In this document: positions 1 through 13,050 of the stretch, one piece after another
How the letters are laid out: each line of letters opens with the position of its first letter
How positions within the stretch are numbered: the first letter of the stretch is position 1
Source of the DNA: Telopea speciosissima
Taxonomy: Eukaryota > Streptophyta > Magnoliopsida > Proteales > Proteaceae
Length of the DNA: 64,000 bases
Assembly (NCBI RefSeq): GCF_018873765.1
Contig: NC_057918.1
Location: forward strand, 13,214,862-13,278,861
Reading direction: 5' to 3'
Notes under the pieces: model-generated
Databases searched by the model: none
What the model saw: the letters and a program-made list of their open reading frames with translations, nothing else
Told to the model about the DNA's origin: nothing
Program-made: the position numbers and the translations under genes

Positions 1-251
1 CAAAAAATTTCAGCCCGATCTGACCTGCCAATTACCATGTGGCAGAACTAGGTGCACATTATGGAGATTCTTTCCTAAATGGCCATTTAGGAAATCCAGG
101 TCCACAATCTTATGTTATATACAAGTTTCCAGAAGAGATCTGTCAGCAATTATAATCGATCTATGCATGACAAACTTAGTTACACAATTCATGTAGAAAT
201 CAATAGCCTGATTTATTTAATGTTACTGCAAGACAATCATACCATACTTAC

Positions 252-3200
252 AGCTGTAAGGACGCTGCAGAGTGTAAATAAACAATAGTGTAAGGCTTCT
301 GTACTATGGGCTCAAACTCCTGAAAATTTTTATGGTCAATGGAACAGTTTAAGTCCAAACAGACCAACAGAAAATTAGCATAGCAATGGAACTTGAACCA
401 CAAGGCAAGAATCAAAGAATCAAGAAGAAAAACATGCATTTGGAAACATTAAATCAAGCAGGAAAGAATAGGGGGGGAAAATTTAGGAATGTATGGGGAT
501 TCAGCAATTTATGGATCTAAGACGATTGTAGCCATTAAAATTTTCAATTGGGACAGGAGAATTTCACAAGCTAACAATCCTGCAATGAAGCAAGACATAA
601 TTTGATACCTTTACTACGTAAAGCACAAATCGCTCTAGATCAAGACAACGAAGCAAAAAATGAGCTCCCACAACAACCATTACTGGACGCCCCTCACTGT
701 CTACACCACCACGATATCTGAAATAGCAGAAATGAAAAGCTATATAAATACCAGAACATCAAAATAGCACTAGAGAGCACTTAAACTGGCTGTAAATTAT
801 TCAAAAACAGGAAACTTACACATATTAATAGAAATCATATTGCACAAAAAATGATGGCCTATATAACCAATGACATTAATTACACAGTATAAGAAGACTT
901 CCAAAAGGAATGCGAATTAACATAACATGATGTCTGAAATCAATAAAAATATATAAATTTGCAAGTGAAGAGAAATATTACACAGATACTTACACAATCT
1001 TCATTTCTGCAATTTCGGAAACATTAAGAGAATTTGCTTTAGCGAGATATCTAGAATGAAGTGAGTATTCTTCAGCAGCAGATAAAGGAGGGCCACCAAG
1101 GTCACCAAACCCAAGCAATTTAGCACAATTAAAATTGTTCTGTGCTTGAGCAGCTTTCTCCCACTGTTCCTTGCGCCTCTGATCAGGATCTTTAATTAAG
1201 GACATAAATGCAGGATCCAGATAGGAATCCAAATAGGATGAATTCCTGTCAACATTATAATCTTCCAGTGAGAAGTCGATGTAAAAGGAAAAGAGACCAA
1301 GCAATAAAATACAGATTTCCACTACAGAAGAACCAAAAGACCACTATGAGTAATATAAAGAAAATGCTCTTTGGAGCAAGAGATATACATCTTTGAGCGC
1401 ACTGTAAGCTAAACTGCGCAGAGAGAGAGCAAGAGAGAGCGGGAAGCCATGTGAGTCAATTACACAAATATTTATTTATGTGATGGAGAGGGTTAAAATA
1501 TCCATAAAGAGAGGAATCAACAACTGGGGAGAAATTAATTGGCCAATAAGCACTGCATGTCTGCTGCAGCTCATCCTTTCATTGCAATGCATCCAAAATC
1601 CCCTGAACAAATGTGCTGCAGGGCTAGTTTTGCATCAGAAAGTAAGGTCATTCAGGAATTGTCATTTTGTGCTCAAGGTCTGAATGACCTGCCTAGTAAA
1701 CCTGATATAATTGGCCTCTCTCACAAACCAATACAATGACCACAATGGTTTATTTTGCCAGTTTTGTGGGAACTAATCTAGAGAAACATTATCCCAGATA
1801 TCATAACATAAATGTCCAGATAAACAATTATAATTACCAAGACTCATAAGAATCCTCTAGAGCCCCACATAAACCTATATTTAACGAACCAGCTACCTAT
1901 AACCCTCAGATAAACATTTCCACCAAACCCCTTCATCTACTTTAAACAAAACTTTCTTGATATATTACAGCCCTATATCCCTACTATATTCTTTAGCTAG
2001 CAGAGTAGCAGTCATAAACCCTCCCAATAGGCTAACCGATATCCCTACAACCAAAAATCTCCATTAAAAATCCGTAATAAATCCCTATATTCTTTAACTA
2101 CTAGCCCTAAACCATCGCAATAGGCTACTTGATACCCCTCCAACCAAATGGTTGTCAAATGAAGCGATCATAGTGGAAACAACAAAGTCATTCACTTAAA
2201 CAGGTCCTAGGCTCTGGCCTCAGTAGGAAAACCACAGTTCCTTCACTTGGTAAAAGATTATCCCTGTCCCAACAATGATCCTCACACCTCAGAAATTGAT
2301 GGAGGGCCGGTAAGGAGAAAGACAATTTGAGAAGAAACTCGGACTTGTAGGGGAGGGGGGGGGGGGATCTCACGCACAAACTCACACTCTCACTGATGAA
2401 CAACCAAACAATGTTCTCTATTCAATCTGTTCCAACGTTGGTTACAATGCAAGTACATAAAGAAGAAAATAACAAGACTCCTATTCTAACTCTGAAACTG
2501 AAAATAGCAACTTGCAATTCAAACTCCAACGCTATCCAACTCCCATGTAGTCAACCCAAAACAAGTAAAAGACTGAAATAAATAAACTACTAAATAAACT
2601 AATATAGTACTTCCACCCTTGTTGGACCAAAAACCATTGGACCGGTTCTGTCTGGGTTTGGGTCTCCAAAGCCTATCATGCTGGACCAACCAGTCAAGTG
2701 ATACTGCATCAAAAACCCATGCCTTATCTTGCATAAAAATGTAATATCAGATGTTACTATCACTTAATTGACACACTAATCTGTTGAATCAAACTTATAT
2801 ATTTAACGAGATCTAACACTAACCGAAAAAATAGCATTGAAGTGTAAAAAAATTAGAGCCTTGGAGGTGTAAAAGGAAAATTAACTTTTTCCTCTATTGA
2901 TGGTGATAATAGATGTATTCAGTAGCATGAGGAATGATCTACACTTTTGTTCAAACATTTTTTGTATGTTCAAAGAACAGCTAATCAATTATCTCTTTGC
3001 TCAGTTTCTTAGCACATGAGGAATTGCTTTCAATGAAACTTGTCAGGAAAAGAAATGCTAAAGTTATTAAAAGTAACAAATATGAAAAGTAAGTAGAGTA
3101 AGTTTCAGCATCAATGACTGACAAAGTATAAATTTCTAGAAGCAAGCAATCACAAGAGTATGCTCAACGAATCCACCAATGCCAAACAATGCAAAATTAG

Positions 3201-6200
3201 CTCAAGATCTGATTAATTCCTGTATTAAATTACTATATCTTTTGATATAGAAAGTTTGAATCACCTTCACTATGCAGTATACAAGGCTAAAAAGTATCAA
3301 TATAATACAAGGATCTGGTTTCACATTATAAACACATTCATTTCAATAACTATGGGCATAATTCCTCACCAACTATCTTACTAAAAGATGATAATAGAAT
3401 ATATGCAATTCCACTAACCGTCTCATTGTCAATCCAACATCACTGACAGGAAGATCTGCTACATCCACAGGGGGTTTAGGAGCTGAACTAGTTACAGCAG
3501 GCAAAGATTTTATTCTGATCTTCCGTTCATCTAATATTGTCTCACCATTCTCATCCCCAACATCTGCAGGAAGCTTTGACACTGCAACTTCTTCCTCATG
3601 TTTATCCCGAGGGAAGTAAAGTGGAAGTAGTCTGCAAGGTAAAATGGATTAGAAATAAAAAAGCTACAAGTAGAATTCATAATATAAACCACAAATAAGT
3701 GCTAGTAAAACTATCATTTATTGGTATAATGTCCTTTACACAGTCCACCCAGTTCTGCCATGTAGTAGGATGATGTGGCAATACGAACCATTGGATAGAT
3801 AGAGCATGGTCTGGATTGGCCACAAGTCAAATCGCAGAGCCAAATTCAATTATGTAACCCCACTTATATGTATTGGCATGCATCCTTGTGTTGACATCCC
3901 ACCCTCTCCGTAGTCGTTTCTCTCAGTAGCCCTCAATTTTCAAAACTTGATTTTTTCCACTAAGCTAATCTCGTTTTGGCTGAAACTTGACATGGGAGCA
4001 GGTGGGGTCTACCTGTCCATTTAATCTGGATCTAGGGTGTCCAAAGATCATTGTTTGGGTTGGGTCAGGTCAGGTCAAATTCATGTTTGGGTTAAAGAGC
4101 ATCCTAGGCCGGACACGACCCAGAAATTAATCATGTTCACTCAATCCTGACACGAATACAACATAATTTCACACAACAATAATGTCTGACATGAAAACAA
4201 CCCGAACTGGAATTGTTTTTCCAAATTTTTAAAAAAAAATGGTCAAACAGAATCACACAAAACTCTTTATAAGTGTACAAACATGAAGAGATCGACTCCC
4301 ATATCATAATTTGTGGAATTAGAAATGATAACCCCGTTAAAAAAAAATGGAACTAAATAAATTTTCAGGTCGTTTTGGGTTGATTTAGGTCACAGCATGT
4401 AAACCCAAACACGGCATGAAATCTTTTGTCCCAAATCCGACCTGAACACAGAACTACTGGATCGTGTCACGTCGGGTTTTGCCACACCTGTCTAGGTCCC
4501 ATCCGACATGCCATACAGCTCAAAAAGGTGGATCGTGTAGAGAAGCTTATCTCAATGGCCGTGGAGGAAACTTTCACCCCTATTTACTCAGTTATTCATT
4601 GTACTCAGTTAAATTATTCAAATAAATGGACCATTGAGGAATACAGTATAAGAAGCAACAGAACTGAAGTACCTTTTATATATTTCAGTATCAGATGATG
4701 TGGAAGTACAGAAAACAACGGCTGTTATTTTATCCATCTGCTTCTCCAGTAACCGTCTTACAGTCCCTGGTTCCAGATGAAATTAGAAAAGAGAACAGAG
4801 GAACAAAATAATTGCAAACTAAAGATAAAAGATGCAATAATTACAAATCCAAGGAAATGGGTGAGGAAAACACACACACACACAAACAGATGTTTTACCA
4901 AGCAAGAGTCCATAGGTTGGAGATGTTTTCGATGATGCAGTACCATTAGATTGGCTGAACAAATATGACAGGTTTTGGAAGCTAAAGCCTAAGCAGTAAA
5001 GGCCATCCAAGTCCGGTTGATGGTAACTAGTAGAAAAAATGATTTTCTGTTAATTCCCGTGGTCTTTCTGTAATTCTTTAATTTTCAGGGGGTGTTTATG
5101 TAATATTCTCTTGTAAATTATGTTAAAACCCAGCTGTTAAAGCTATAAGGCCAAGTCTGGTCTTATTTCAGTTTTTTATTGATATTACTTGTCAGGAAGT
5201 TAAAGTCAACAGAAATTCTAGTTTCTTTTTCATTTTAAGAGGTTTAACCCCCCCCCCCATCAACAGTGACTAGAATTGGAATTATTTTTATTGGAAACTT
5301 GAGTGTGGGACTCTTCTTTCTAACCCCCTCCCCCCCCCCCCCCCCCCACCCAAATCGTTCTCTAAGCTTCCTCCCTTTTTTCTCTGCGGCATACAATCTT
5401 TAAAAATGATTAGAATCATAACAGTATTTTCTAGGCAAGAATGAGGCGCAATGACTAATTTTGCAAATGGTGATTAACAGTGGGAGTTGTACCAATGTTG
5501 TTTCGAAAGAAGTTCGTGAACTTAGGTTGAAGACAAAGTCACATCCTATAACCCCTACAAAGTTGCTTGGGTGAACACCACCAATCTCAAATTCATGAGA
5601 AGCTCACATATTCTATTGGTAGGGTTAGTGGATACAGTTAAGTTGCGAGCTTTGGCGCAATGGTTAAGTTGCACTATTGCAACCTGTTGGTTGCAGGTTC
5701 AAAACTTGGAAACGGCCTCTCCTACGAAGCACAGGAGGTAAGGCTGTGTACATTTGCCCCTCCCAAACCCTGCAGTAGTGGGAGCCACGTGCAATGGGAC
5801 GCTGATGTAGATCCCAAGACTGACCAGCATCACCAAAGCCAGCCCATCGAACCAGTCTCCAATGGACCAGAACTGAACCAGCTCGAACCAGCCTAGAAGG
5901 ACCCAATCGAGGCAGTCCAGCTGGCCTTCTAGAAGACCCAAGAGTGTGCCCACAATTTTCACAAGACTGGTCTTTGACTAGTCAAACTCCTAGTTGCCTA
6001 GTTTCTATTTTAGTGTCCTTCCTTTTGTTTTAGAAGGCTGGATTATAAAGCCTTAGTAGTTTCTATTTTCAATAAGTTGCTAGGTTTTAGTTGTTTCTAT
6101 TTCCTACTTTCTATTTTCAGTTAGTTTCTATTTTAGGAAGTGTCTATTTTGTAAGCTTGTCTAAGCTATTAATAGGCCCCTTACTGTAAGGAAGGAACAT

Positions 6201-9049
6201 AATTGAATAATAGAATTTTCAGGCCATGCTTGCCATCGATTATGGGAGAACATTCCCTGTTCAACAGCTGGGATAGCTGTGGGTGAGAGACCAAGTGCTG
6301 AGAAAGCCCATCCCTACCCCCTTTCTCCCATTATCCCCTTACTCTCCATCGAGTTCTACCTCTGTTGCCCTTTATTGACTGCAAAGCTATTGCTGGAGAA
6401 CATCTTGAAGATCAGAATCAGTCCTTCTATCAACCCAAGAACTGCTGCTGCTGCATCCAACCAAAGGGAACCTTGAACACCCTGCGGCTCTGCTGTCCTG
6501 CTCAGTTTTCTCCATCAACTTCAAGATTTAACATCTCAGCAGTCAGTGCTCAGATTCAGCAGAGATTTGGAGGGCTGAACCCTGTCAAAGAGAGCTCCAC
6601 TCGATTCTTGTTTGGGATCCAAACTCCTACTGGTTTGCAAGTTTTCATCTAACCTTCGATATTGGGATCCTCTTCATATCTCAGCCATTACCCATCAGAA
6701 ATGGCTGAACTTTGGAGCAAAGGTTCTCTCCATTACCTACCCCACTCGACCCAGGTTTGGTAGCCATCTGCTGACTGGTTTGGTTCCTAACCTCAATTCC
6801 CTATTTGAACTCTACCTTCTAATTTGTTAACCTACTTCTGTTTGCATTTCTGGCCAGTGAAGTTTATTCTCAGATTTGACTGCTTATCTTCCCTACCTAA
6901 GTCTGAGTTTTCCCACCTGAATTTATTGGAGTTTGAGGACTATCTTTTATTGGGACTATTACCTTTGGTATACAGTCTTACATCAGACGCTCTTTTAGGG
7001 TCAGTGGGTACAATGCAATGTAACGTACTTCCTTTGAAGGTTTGTAATGTAGTCCTAGGTTTGAATAATCAAACTAGAAACCAAACCAGGATCTTTTATC
7101 AAAAGGTGAATCAGTTTTAGGGTAAAACCAGGAGAACAATGGGGGCGAGAAATCGTATGAGAAAACCAAGAGAACAATGGGAAATAAATCATATGAGGAA
7201 ACCAAGAGAACAATGGGAAATAAAACATATGGGGAAACCAAGAGAACAATGGGAACAATTATATTAGGTTAGGGATGGGGTAATAAATCATAGATTTAGT
7301 AAGCAGAAGAACTACCGTCAACCTCAAACATAGAGTCAAATTCAAGTAGAACAATAATGGAGAGCTTCAAAAGAGAAACAAAACAAACCACCTGAGTTTC
7401 CCACCGGAAGGTGTCAATCGGATCAAACATCGATTCCTTCAACAAACCACCCGGGCTTCCCACCGCAAGGTGTCGATTGGATCAAACACCAATCCCACCA
7501 ACCTTGATCAAACTCCAGACAAATCTTTAATGAAAGAAGCAGCAAAAAGCTTTTTCATTATCAAAATTCGCCTTCAGTACTTAATACCCTTACAACCTTA
7601 TATAAAAGACTCAAAAATAGAATCCTACACTAAAAAGGAAAAAGTTAACCCAAACCTTAACTATTAAATAACTTAAACTGACTAGGGAATTGAAATAGAT
7701 TCAAAACAAAGTCCTAATCCAGCCCCACTAAACACTTAAAAGAAAACTACTAAGATCACTTAAATTGAACCATTGGTTGAACCGGTTCAATTTATGAACA
7801 AAAACACCAAAATAAAGCTAAGTATGGAACTAAAATAACTAATTCCGTATGCAACCCTATTACCCATACTTTAGATCCATAAAAGTAGCATATTACATAG
7901 AAAACCCATGGGATCAAAGGCCCAACATGTATAGAACCCAACCCTATACTTATTCCTAATAAAACAAGCCTATTTTGATAATGAATTTGCATCAGTTTGT
8001 CACATTCTCCTTGAGAGACCATGGCTTTTCAACAAGAAGGTCCAGCGCAATGAGTATGAGAATACCTATTCTTCAAGCATAGAGGGGTAGAGATGAAGCT
8101 TCTTTCCACCAAGGACCTCCTACCCATAATTGTTAAGGCATCGTCTAGGCGTCCAGGTGCCTTAGCCATCTTGTGTCCAGGCCCCCTCCAACTCCTTGGG
8201 TCGCCTGGATGTCATGACAGCTATGCTCCTAGTCGTTAAGCTCAAGAGGGCAGCAGGATCATTTCTCTTCCATTGTGTTGAATCGGACGGCATATTTGGT
8301 CCTCATCCATTGAGGGGAAAATTGATACAACAGCATTGGATTGACTGAACAAATATGACAGACTATGAAAGCTAAAACCTAAGCATTACAGGTCATCCAA
8401 AGCTGGTCAATAAAAGCTAGTAGAAAGGGTCTCTGTTCATTCTCAGGGGTTTGTATGAGACTTCAATTTTCAGGGGGTCTTTATTTAAAATTTTCTTTTA
8501 AACGCTGGTTGGTTAAAGTTGTGTGGCCTATTATGGTCGGAGGTTCAGTTTAGGTTATTTTATTATTAGAATGTCTTACTTCAGTTTTTAATTGTTATTA
8601 CTTGTAAAGAAGTTAAAATCAATAGGCATTATTGTTTCTTTCTACCATCAATTGTGGCTTGACACCCTGCTTTGGACCTTTGATTGTACTTTGTATTTTG
8701 GTTGTATTGTACTAATGTAGGTTACAGACATAGAATAGCTGCTAAATCTGTTTGAGTCCTTAGTTAGGTGTCATAGCATTTTATTTAAGTTCTTTATTAG
8801 TGGGGCCTATTGGTATTCTGTGTAAAGAGAAGTTTAGTTAAATAATAGATCCTAGCTAGCGTGGGGGTCTTGTGGGGCCCATTCCTTAGCTATTAGTTTT
8901 GTCTCGAGTAGAAGAGTCCTATTAGACTAAGTTTACGTTTTGGGTTTTATTAGTTTAGCAAGTTAAGAGGCCTACTTGCTTACGTGTCGAATTGAATACA
9001 TAATTTGGATTTGAGATAGTAGTCGAGAGAAGGCTTCCTCTTTTCTCTA

Positions 9050-9087
<38 letters not shown>

Positions 9088-12000
9088 CCCTTTAGACAGA
9101 TCGACCCCTCTTCCTTTCTATCTCTACTAATCTGGTTTTCTCCTCCTTTCTCCCTATCTTTTCTCCCCCCTTATTTCCTACCATATTCCCTATCTTTTCT
9201 CTCCCTTATTTCCTACCATATTCCCCTTCTATTCTCCCATCACAGGTTACTAGAACATACAACCAGGCAAGTATCTCAGCAGTCACCCCTGGTTTGTCAT
9301 GAGAATATCCTAGACCTGGGCCTGTGTTGCAGTGATTGATACATAGATTCCTAATCTAGGATTAGGGTTGGCCGGGTGCATCAATACATGTCTAGTATGG
9401 TATCCCATCCTGTCCTACACCCTGAGTGTTTTTCTTTATTTCTTTCTTTCCCCACCCCAATTTGTAACTATGCTTCTTTTCATTGTTCAATGCTCCCCAT
9501 CAGGCCTATATATGTACATCCCAAACACCACATGTAAGTATGTTTCTACATTTTTCTGCCTACATAAATCCAGATCATTTCAAGCAGTATTTTGCAGATA
9601 CACGGAAGCATAAAAAATGACAAATAAAATAGAAAGAGATTAGGGAATGGCTGGCTTACTTATTGCCACGTGTGCAGCTGGTTCACGAGGATAATTTTTA
9701 GCCTCCGTATATATACAACCCATAGCAATGCTGCACTCAGAGAAGTCAAGATAAAATAAGTTGCACAAATCTTCACAAGGGAAAGGATGAACATAAGAGA
9801 GGGACAAGGCTGATAACCTCTCAAGTCCATTCTCAATGAGAAGCTCAAGGCATGACCGGTAGCAGTGACTCAGAGCATTCTCTGCAGCAGTATGATATTT
9901 GACTGCATACTTTGGACCGACAGTATGAAAAACCCTCCTGCAAACAATTTTTTTTTTTTTTAATCCAGGCCATATCAAACCATCCATTCAACTTGTACAG
10001 AGAACAACCAAACATGGCAAAATAAAAATTCTTAGACAAGAATTATAAAGAATAGCATAGAAAAGACACACATCCTGAGCAGCATGAAAATTCAAATGCT
10101 TGTTCTGACATGCAAATTTGATGAATATCAAATGGGAAATGCCAGCTAACATATACAGGTTAAGCAACCTATAATTATGTGAAAACACCACATAAAATGG
10201 TGTGATAATGCTTCAATATCTAGGTGACTAAGATGACTGGCCTGGTGGAATTGCCTTCTTTGAGGAAGGAAAAAAATGTATGCATTCATATTTTTCAAGT
10301 TTTAAGTTCTCATATACTCTAGGAATCAATGCCAATGAATTTTAAGTATATAATCTAAAATAAACAATAATTAAAAAGAACTTATTGAATACTTCAACAA
10401 AGTTCTTTTGCTCCCATCCTTAAAATGATATAAAAATTTAACCAATTGGAAATAGAAAAATATTCAAAAATCAACAAGTTTTACACCTACCGAGCAGGAA
10501 GATCATATGCATTAGTAACTTTTGCCATTCCCGTCCGGCATCCACCCTGTGAAGCAACAAAGACAGAGAATAATTGCCAAACCCTGACAAAGAACACAAA
10601 ATAAGAAAGCCATGGCAGATATCAATGAGAGTATCATTGCTCTACACTGTTTCATTTTCTTGATTTGTTTTATACTATTTACTATTTTACTAACTTACCA
10701 TACTAGTCCAATAGTTCTGGTGTACTTCAGCTTATCCTATTATAACTTTACATCTAACTTTCCTGGATAGGATGAAGTAAAGTGACTCGGAAACATGTTC
10801 TCATGTGCAAAATGTTGTACACCATCACGCTGGACTGGAGTCAATGGTTCCTTATTAATATATGGTAGAGTGTGGGAGGTCTTTGAATGTGGTAAAAAGA
10901 ATAGCATACCAGCTGGCAATCTAATAGAAAAGCACAGTGATTCTGCAACTGGTAATGGAAAATGCTAAGTACTTAAATTGGCAACTGGATGAAAGTACAA
11001 GCTCATGCCAACCTCTAGATAAAGCAGGAAATGAATCGGTTATGTTCCACGTTGTTCATCAAAGACATGGCGGTACTCCAATTCCCGAACTAAAAGATTT
11101 ACAGTCTTACAGGATTACAACACAAGAATACAACGACAACGATAAGCTAACATTGTTACCATATCGTCTTAACAAAACCTCAATAAGCATTGTAAGTTTG
11201 TAACTACAAAGGGACAACTCACATTTATTCACTTCACACTATGCAGACCACTCATTCTGAAAATTTATAAGCTTTAAAGTTTTTATTCACTATTTTGATC
11301 CATGACCTTTTGGTACTCCACTTGTCCTTTTAGATGCATCAACTTGCACTATCCAAACTTTAAAAAAAAAAAAAAAAAAAAAAAGTTCAGTTTCCAGGAT
11401 TTTCAAGATCGACCTGTTTTAAAACCCCATGGCCTCTTCTGCTACTAAAATATATCTATAAATTCTTTGCATGGCATGAGCTGCACCTTCAACCTTTTCT
11501 TTTTTAAGAAGTCTATACTCAGGAAAAGGAACGGATAAAATATCAACTAAGTCTAAATTACCAGTGTTGCACATTCTTCTGCAAGACCAAGTCCAGCTGC
11601 AGCATGCAAACCAGGGCTGCTGTGTGCTTCATCCAAACTCTGCAACCCACACACGAGCAAAATGAGTCCTAGAAGTGGATTCATTTGTAATTATCATCAT
11701 GCGAAACATTTAAGCCAGTGATTTTTAATAGAAGACTAATACATTTTAGAAACTCAAATTCACCATATCCCAAGTTTTGAATTAAGAAACTAAAACTTCA
11801 TTACAGTTTCTTTAGACAAAATAACTGGGTTATGCCAAACAATTATCATTAAGAAGAGGAAAGCATGGTCATAAGAGGGCTCACCTCGTTGGTGGAATTA
11901 ACCACCGCATCTACCTCGAGATTCCATGGATCTCCCCGCCAAAGATAAATCTTGGAGTTGATTTCATGGTTCACAGGAAACCTTGAGACTATCCCATTGG

Positions 12001-12208
12001 AACTAGAACCATTCTCTGCTCCGGAAGAAGACGTTAGAGGATCCGAAAAGTACCAATTAGGATAGGAAGGATCCTCATTGTCGTACCCTACAGCGGACCT
12101 CTGTTCCGTGTCGCTCCAACGCGGAACTTGATCAAGACGTACCACATACTCTCCGCTGTCCGTAGGTATTCCCCCCCGGGGAGTGGCCGAAGCCACACTC
12201 CGGTACAT
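252..12208 (-). CDS. Macro domain + SEC14/CRAL-TRIO-like protein (GDAP2-like, Appr-1-p processing family), 3' partial
   Basis: Exons by my splice reading: 11885-12208, 11562-11639, 10491-10546, 9818-9937, 9660-9730, 4673-4766, 3419-3631, 994-1245, 609-717, 252-319. All introns are GT-AG and all phases join, giving 461 residues; the C-terminus (about 100 residues by family length) lies off the left edge. The N-terminal macro domain begins near residue 85 and shows the ADP-ribose-binding type motif VDAVVNSTNE (99-108), then SSPGLHAAAG and GGCRTGMAKVTNAYDLPAR. The later exons (SYLDPAFMSLIKDPD, FGDLGGPPLSAAEEYSLHSR, then GAHFLLRCLDLERFVLYVVK) match the linker and start of the SEC14-like domain in plant homologues such as Arabidopsis At1g69340. 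Macro domains bind or hydrolyse ADP-ribose derivatives; SEC14-like domains bind lipids; the joint role in plants is not established. The start at 12208 is the first ATG of the open exon. The largest intron (4767-9659) is full of repeats. Confidence 0.9.
3728..4010. repeat. Dispersed repeat, second copy near 38745-39010
   Basis: Both copies share stretches such as gatgtggcaat followed by a cattggata block, a ggcatgcatcc/agcatgcatcc block and gaaacttgacat in the same order. I cannot assign a family. This copy lies in the macro-gene intron 3632-4672. Confidence 0.5.
4033..4490. mobile_element. Old hAT-like MITE (candidate)
   Basis: The ends TAGGGTGTCCAA and (inverted) CAGGTGTGGCAAAA are similar, and the flanking octamers TCTGGATC and TCTAGGTC match at 6 of 8 positions. 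The body is rich in gggtcaggtcagg and ggacacgaccc motifs, like the clearer hAT MITE at 42715-43259. It lies inside the macro-gene intron. Confidence 0.4.
4949..5235 (+). repeat. Dispersed direct repeat, copy 1 (mate 8335-8640)
   Basis: Shared order of blocks: ctgaacaaatatgacag, gaagctaaa-cctaagca, aattttcaggggg, tgttattacttgt and gaagttaaa. The two copies are 3.4 kb apart in the same intron and same orientation, so they could be relics of the two LTRs of a decayed retrotransposon; I see no internal gag or pol reading frame. Confidence 0.55.
5320..5347. repeat. Poly-C tract
   Basis: Nearly pure C run of over 20 bases in the macro-gene intron. Similar C or G runs occur at 2346-2366, 26660-26676, 51985-52000, 57043-57056 and 57779-57791. 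Confidence 0.9.
5645..5810 (+). mobile_element. Au-type tRNA-derived SINE
   Basis: Has an internal Pol III promoter of tRNA type: A box around 5653-5663 (TGGCGCAATGG) and B box around 5696-5706 (GGTTCAAAACT). The following body, with ggcctctcctacgaagca, gtaaggctgtgtacat and ccctgcagtagtgggagcc, matches the widespread plant Au SINE as I remember it. It lies in the largest intron of the macro gene, sense relative to the plus strand, so antisense to the host gene. Confidence 0.8.
5940..6660. repeat. LTR-like AT-rich sequence (candidate solo LTR)
   Basis: Repeated tttctattt motifs, a segment resembling a transcription start and leader, and no coding potential recall a decayed plant LTR. No TSD or primer-binding site was found, so the assignment is weak. 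Confidence 0.25.
7122..7256. repeat. 36-bp tandem repeat, about 3.7 copies
   Basis: Unit contains aaaccaagagaacaatggga followed by aataaatcatatgagg, with small changes between copies. It produces the pseudo-repetitive minus-strand frame with FPLFSWFPHM units, which I do not regard as a gene. Confidence 0.9.
8127..8225. mobile_element. Small inverted-repeat element, copy A
   Basis: Starts near aattgttaaggcatcgtc and closes with gatgtcatgacagctatg; the centre reads ctccttgggtcgcctgg. Same family as 27641-27771, 30978-31077, 52118-52472 and 53669-53784. Lies in the macro-gene intron. Confidence 0.7.
8335..8640 (+). repeat. Dispersed direct repeat, copy 2 (mate 4949-5235)
   Basis: See the mate at 4949-5235; block order and orientation are the same. 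The sequence continues to about 9400 as LTR-like DNA with a (CT)n tract and no reading frame of note. Confidence 0.55.
9051..9082. repeat. (CT)n microsatellite
   Basis: About 15 perfect CT units, visible directly, within the LTR-like part of the macro-gene intron. Confidence 0.95.
9731..9817 (-). other. 87-bp in-frame, stop-free intron (exitron-like) inside the macro domain
   Basis: On the minus strand the donor reads GAGAG/gttatc and the acceptor tgcag/CATTGC. Removing it joins LELLIENGLE to SIAMGCIYTEAKN, which is what the family has. The intron is 29 codons long and has no stop, so an unspliced transcript would keep the frame and insert 29 residues into the macro fold. Confidence 0.7.
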
Positions 12209-13050
12209 ACTTCAGACCCAAAAATAAAATTTTTAACACTCTGTTACCGTATCTCTAAAAACCTATCAAAGAGATATTTCCGTTTCTATCTCCTCTGAAC
12301 ATGACCAGAATTCTATATTATAACCCAATCGTGAATCCTTTCTCAAAATTCAGAACTCAAATGGGACCAATATTTCTGAAACTGCAAACCCTAATTGATT
12401 ACAAGATTTCACCTGCAAAAATAGACAAACTAAATCACGACCGACATACTACCAATAAGAGAAGCGCCCCCAAAAAAAAAAAAAAATTGCACCCTTTGAT
12501 CGTTGAACACATAAACTCCGCTAAATTATATAGCCAAACAATTTGGTATCAACCAATTTACCATTATAAAATCAAACCCACTTCTCAACTAATGAAATCA
12601 AAAGCCCAAATCCATACTCTAATTTGAAAGGATAATAAAAACACAGTGAAATTCCTACCAATAATCATACAGTTTTCACAATTCTTCCTTTCCTAAATTG
12701 AAAAATCACCCACGAACCCTTATAATTTTAGGTGTTTCAATCCCTATAAATATAATTTGAGAAGCTCAATTACGATATATTCGGGAAATTTGCAACAAAA
12801 ACGATGAATAAGAATTAAGAACCATGAAAACGAAGCCCTAACATGGAGTTGAGGATTGATTCCGTAAGACAAGACACCATAAAAAGGAATCTGCCGAAGA
12901 GAAGAGAAACACCTGCTCCTCGCAGACCTCACGATGTTTCACAAGAATACAAATGTTCTTGCTGTCTTAAATGATCTAAATCGGAAAATCGTTTGCGACG
13001 ACATGTGTTTTCGGAGAAAATCAAATTGGATAATACATTAATACCCCCTC
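12209..13050. other. 5' flank of the macro gene
   Basis: No coding exon found. It should hold the promoter and 5' UTR; on the minus strand a GAGGAGCAG/gtgttt donor near 12913 could end a non-coding first exon, but this is only inference. Confidence 0.3.

Noticed and set aside
1-60. Next exon of the macro gene at the left edge
   Set aside because: The minus-strand sequence after a gcag reads QIGLKFF, which does not match the expected family continuation, so I left the gene open at the edge.
5645-5810. A genuine tRNA gene
   Set aside because: A and B boxes are present but there is no cloverleaf acceptor pairing, and the downstream body is that of a SINE.
7055-7258. Minus-strand frame with repeated FPLFSWFPHM units
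   Set aside because: Product of the 36-bp tandem repeat, not a repeat protein gene.
9731-9817. Treating 9660-9937 as one exon
   Set aside because: Reading through adds 29 residues absent from family members; perfect splice signals and phase support an intron, so retention is offered only as an isoform.
12744-12932. 62-codon minus frame upstream of the macro gene
   Set aside because: No homology; the established macro-gene start is at 12208. More likely 5' UTR or promoter.
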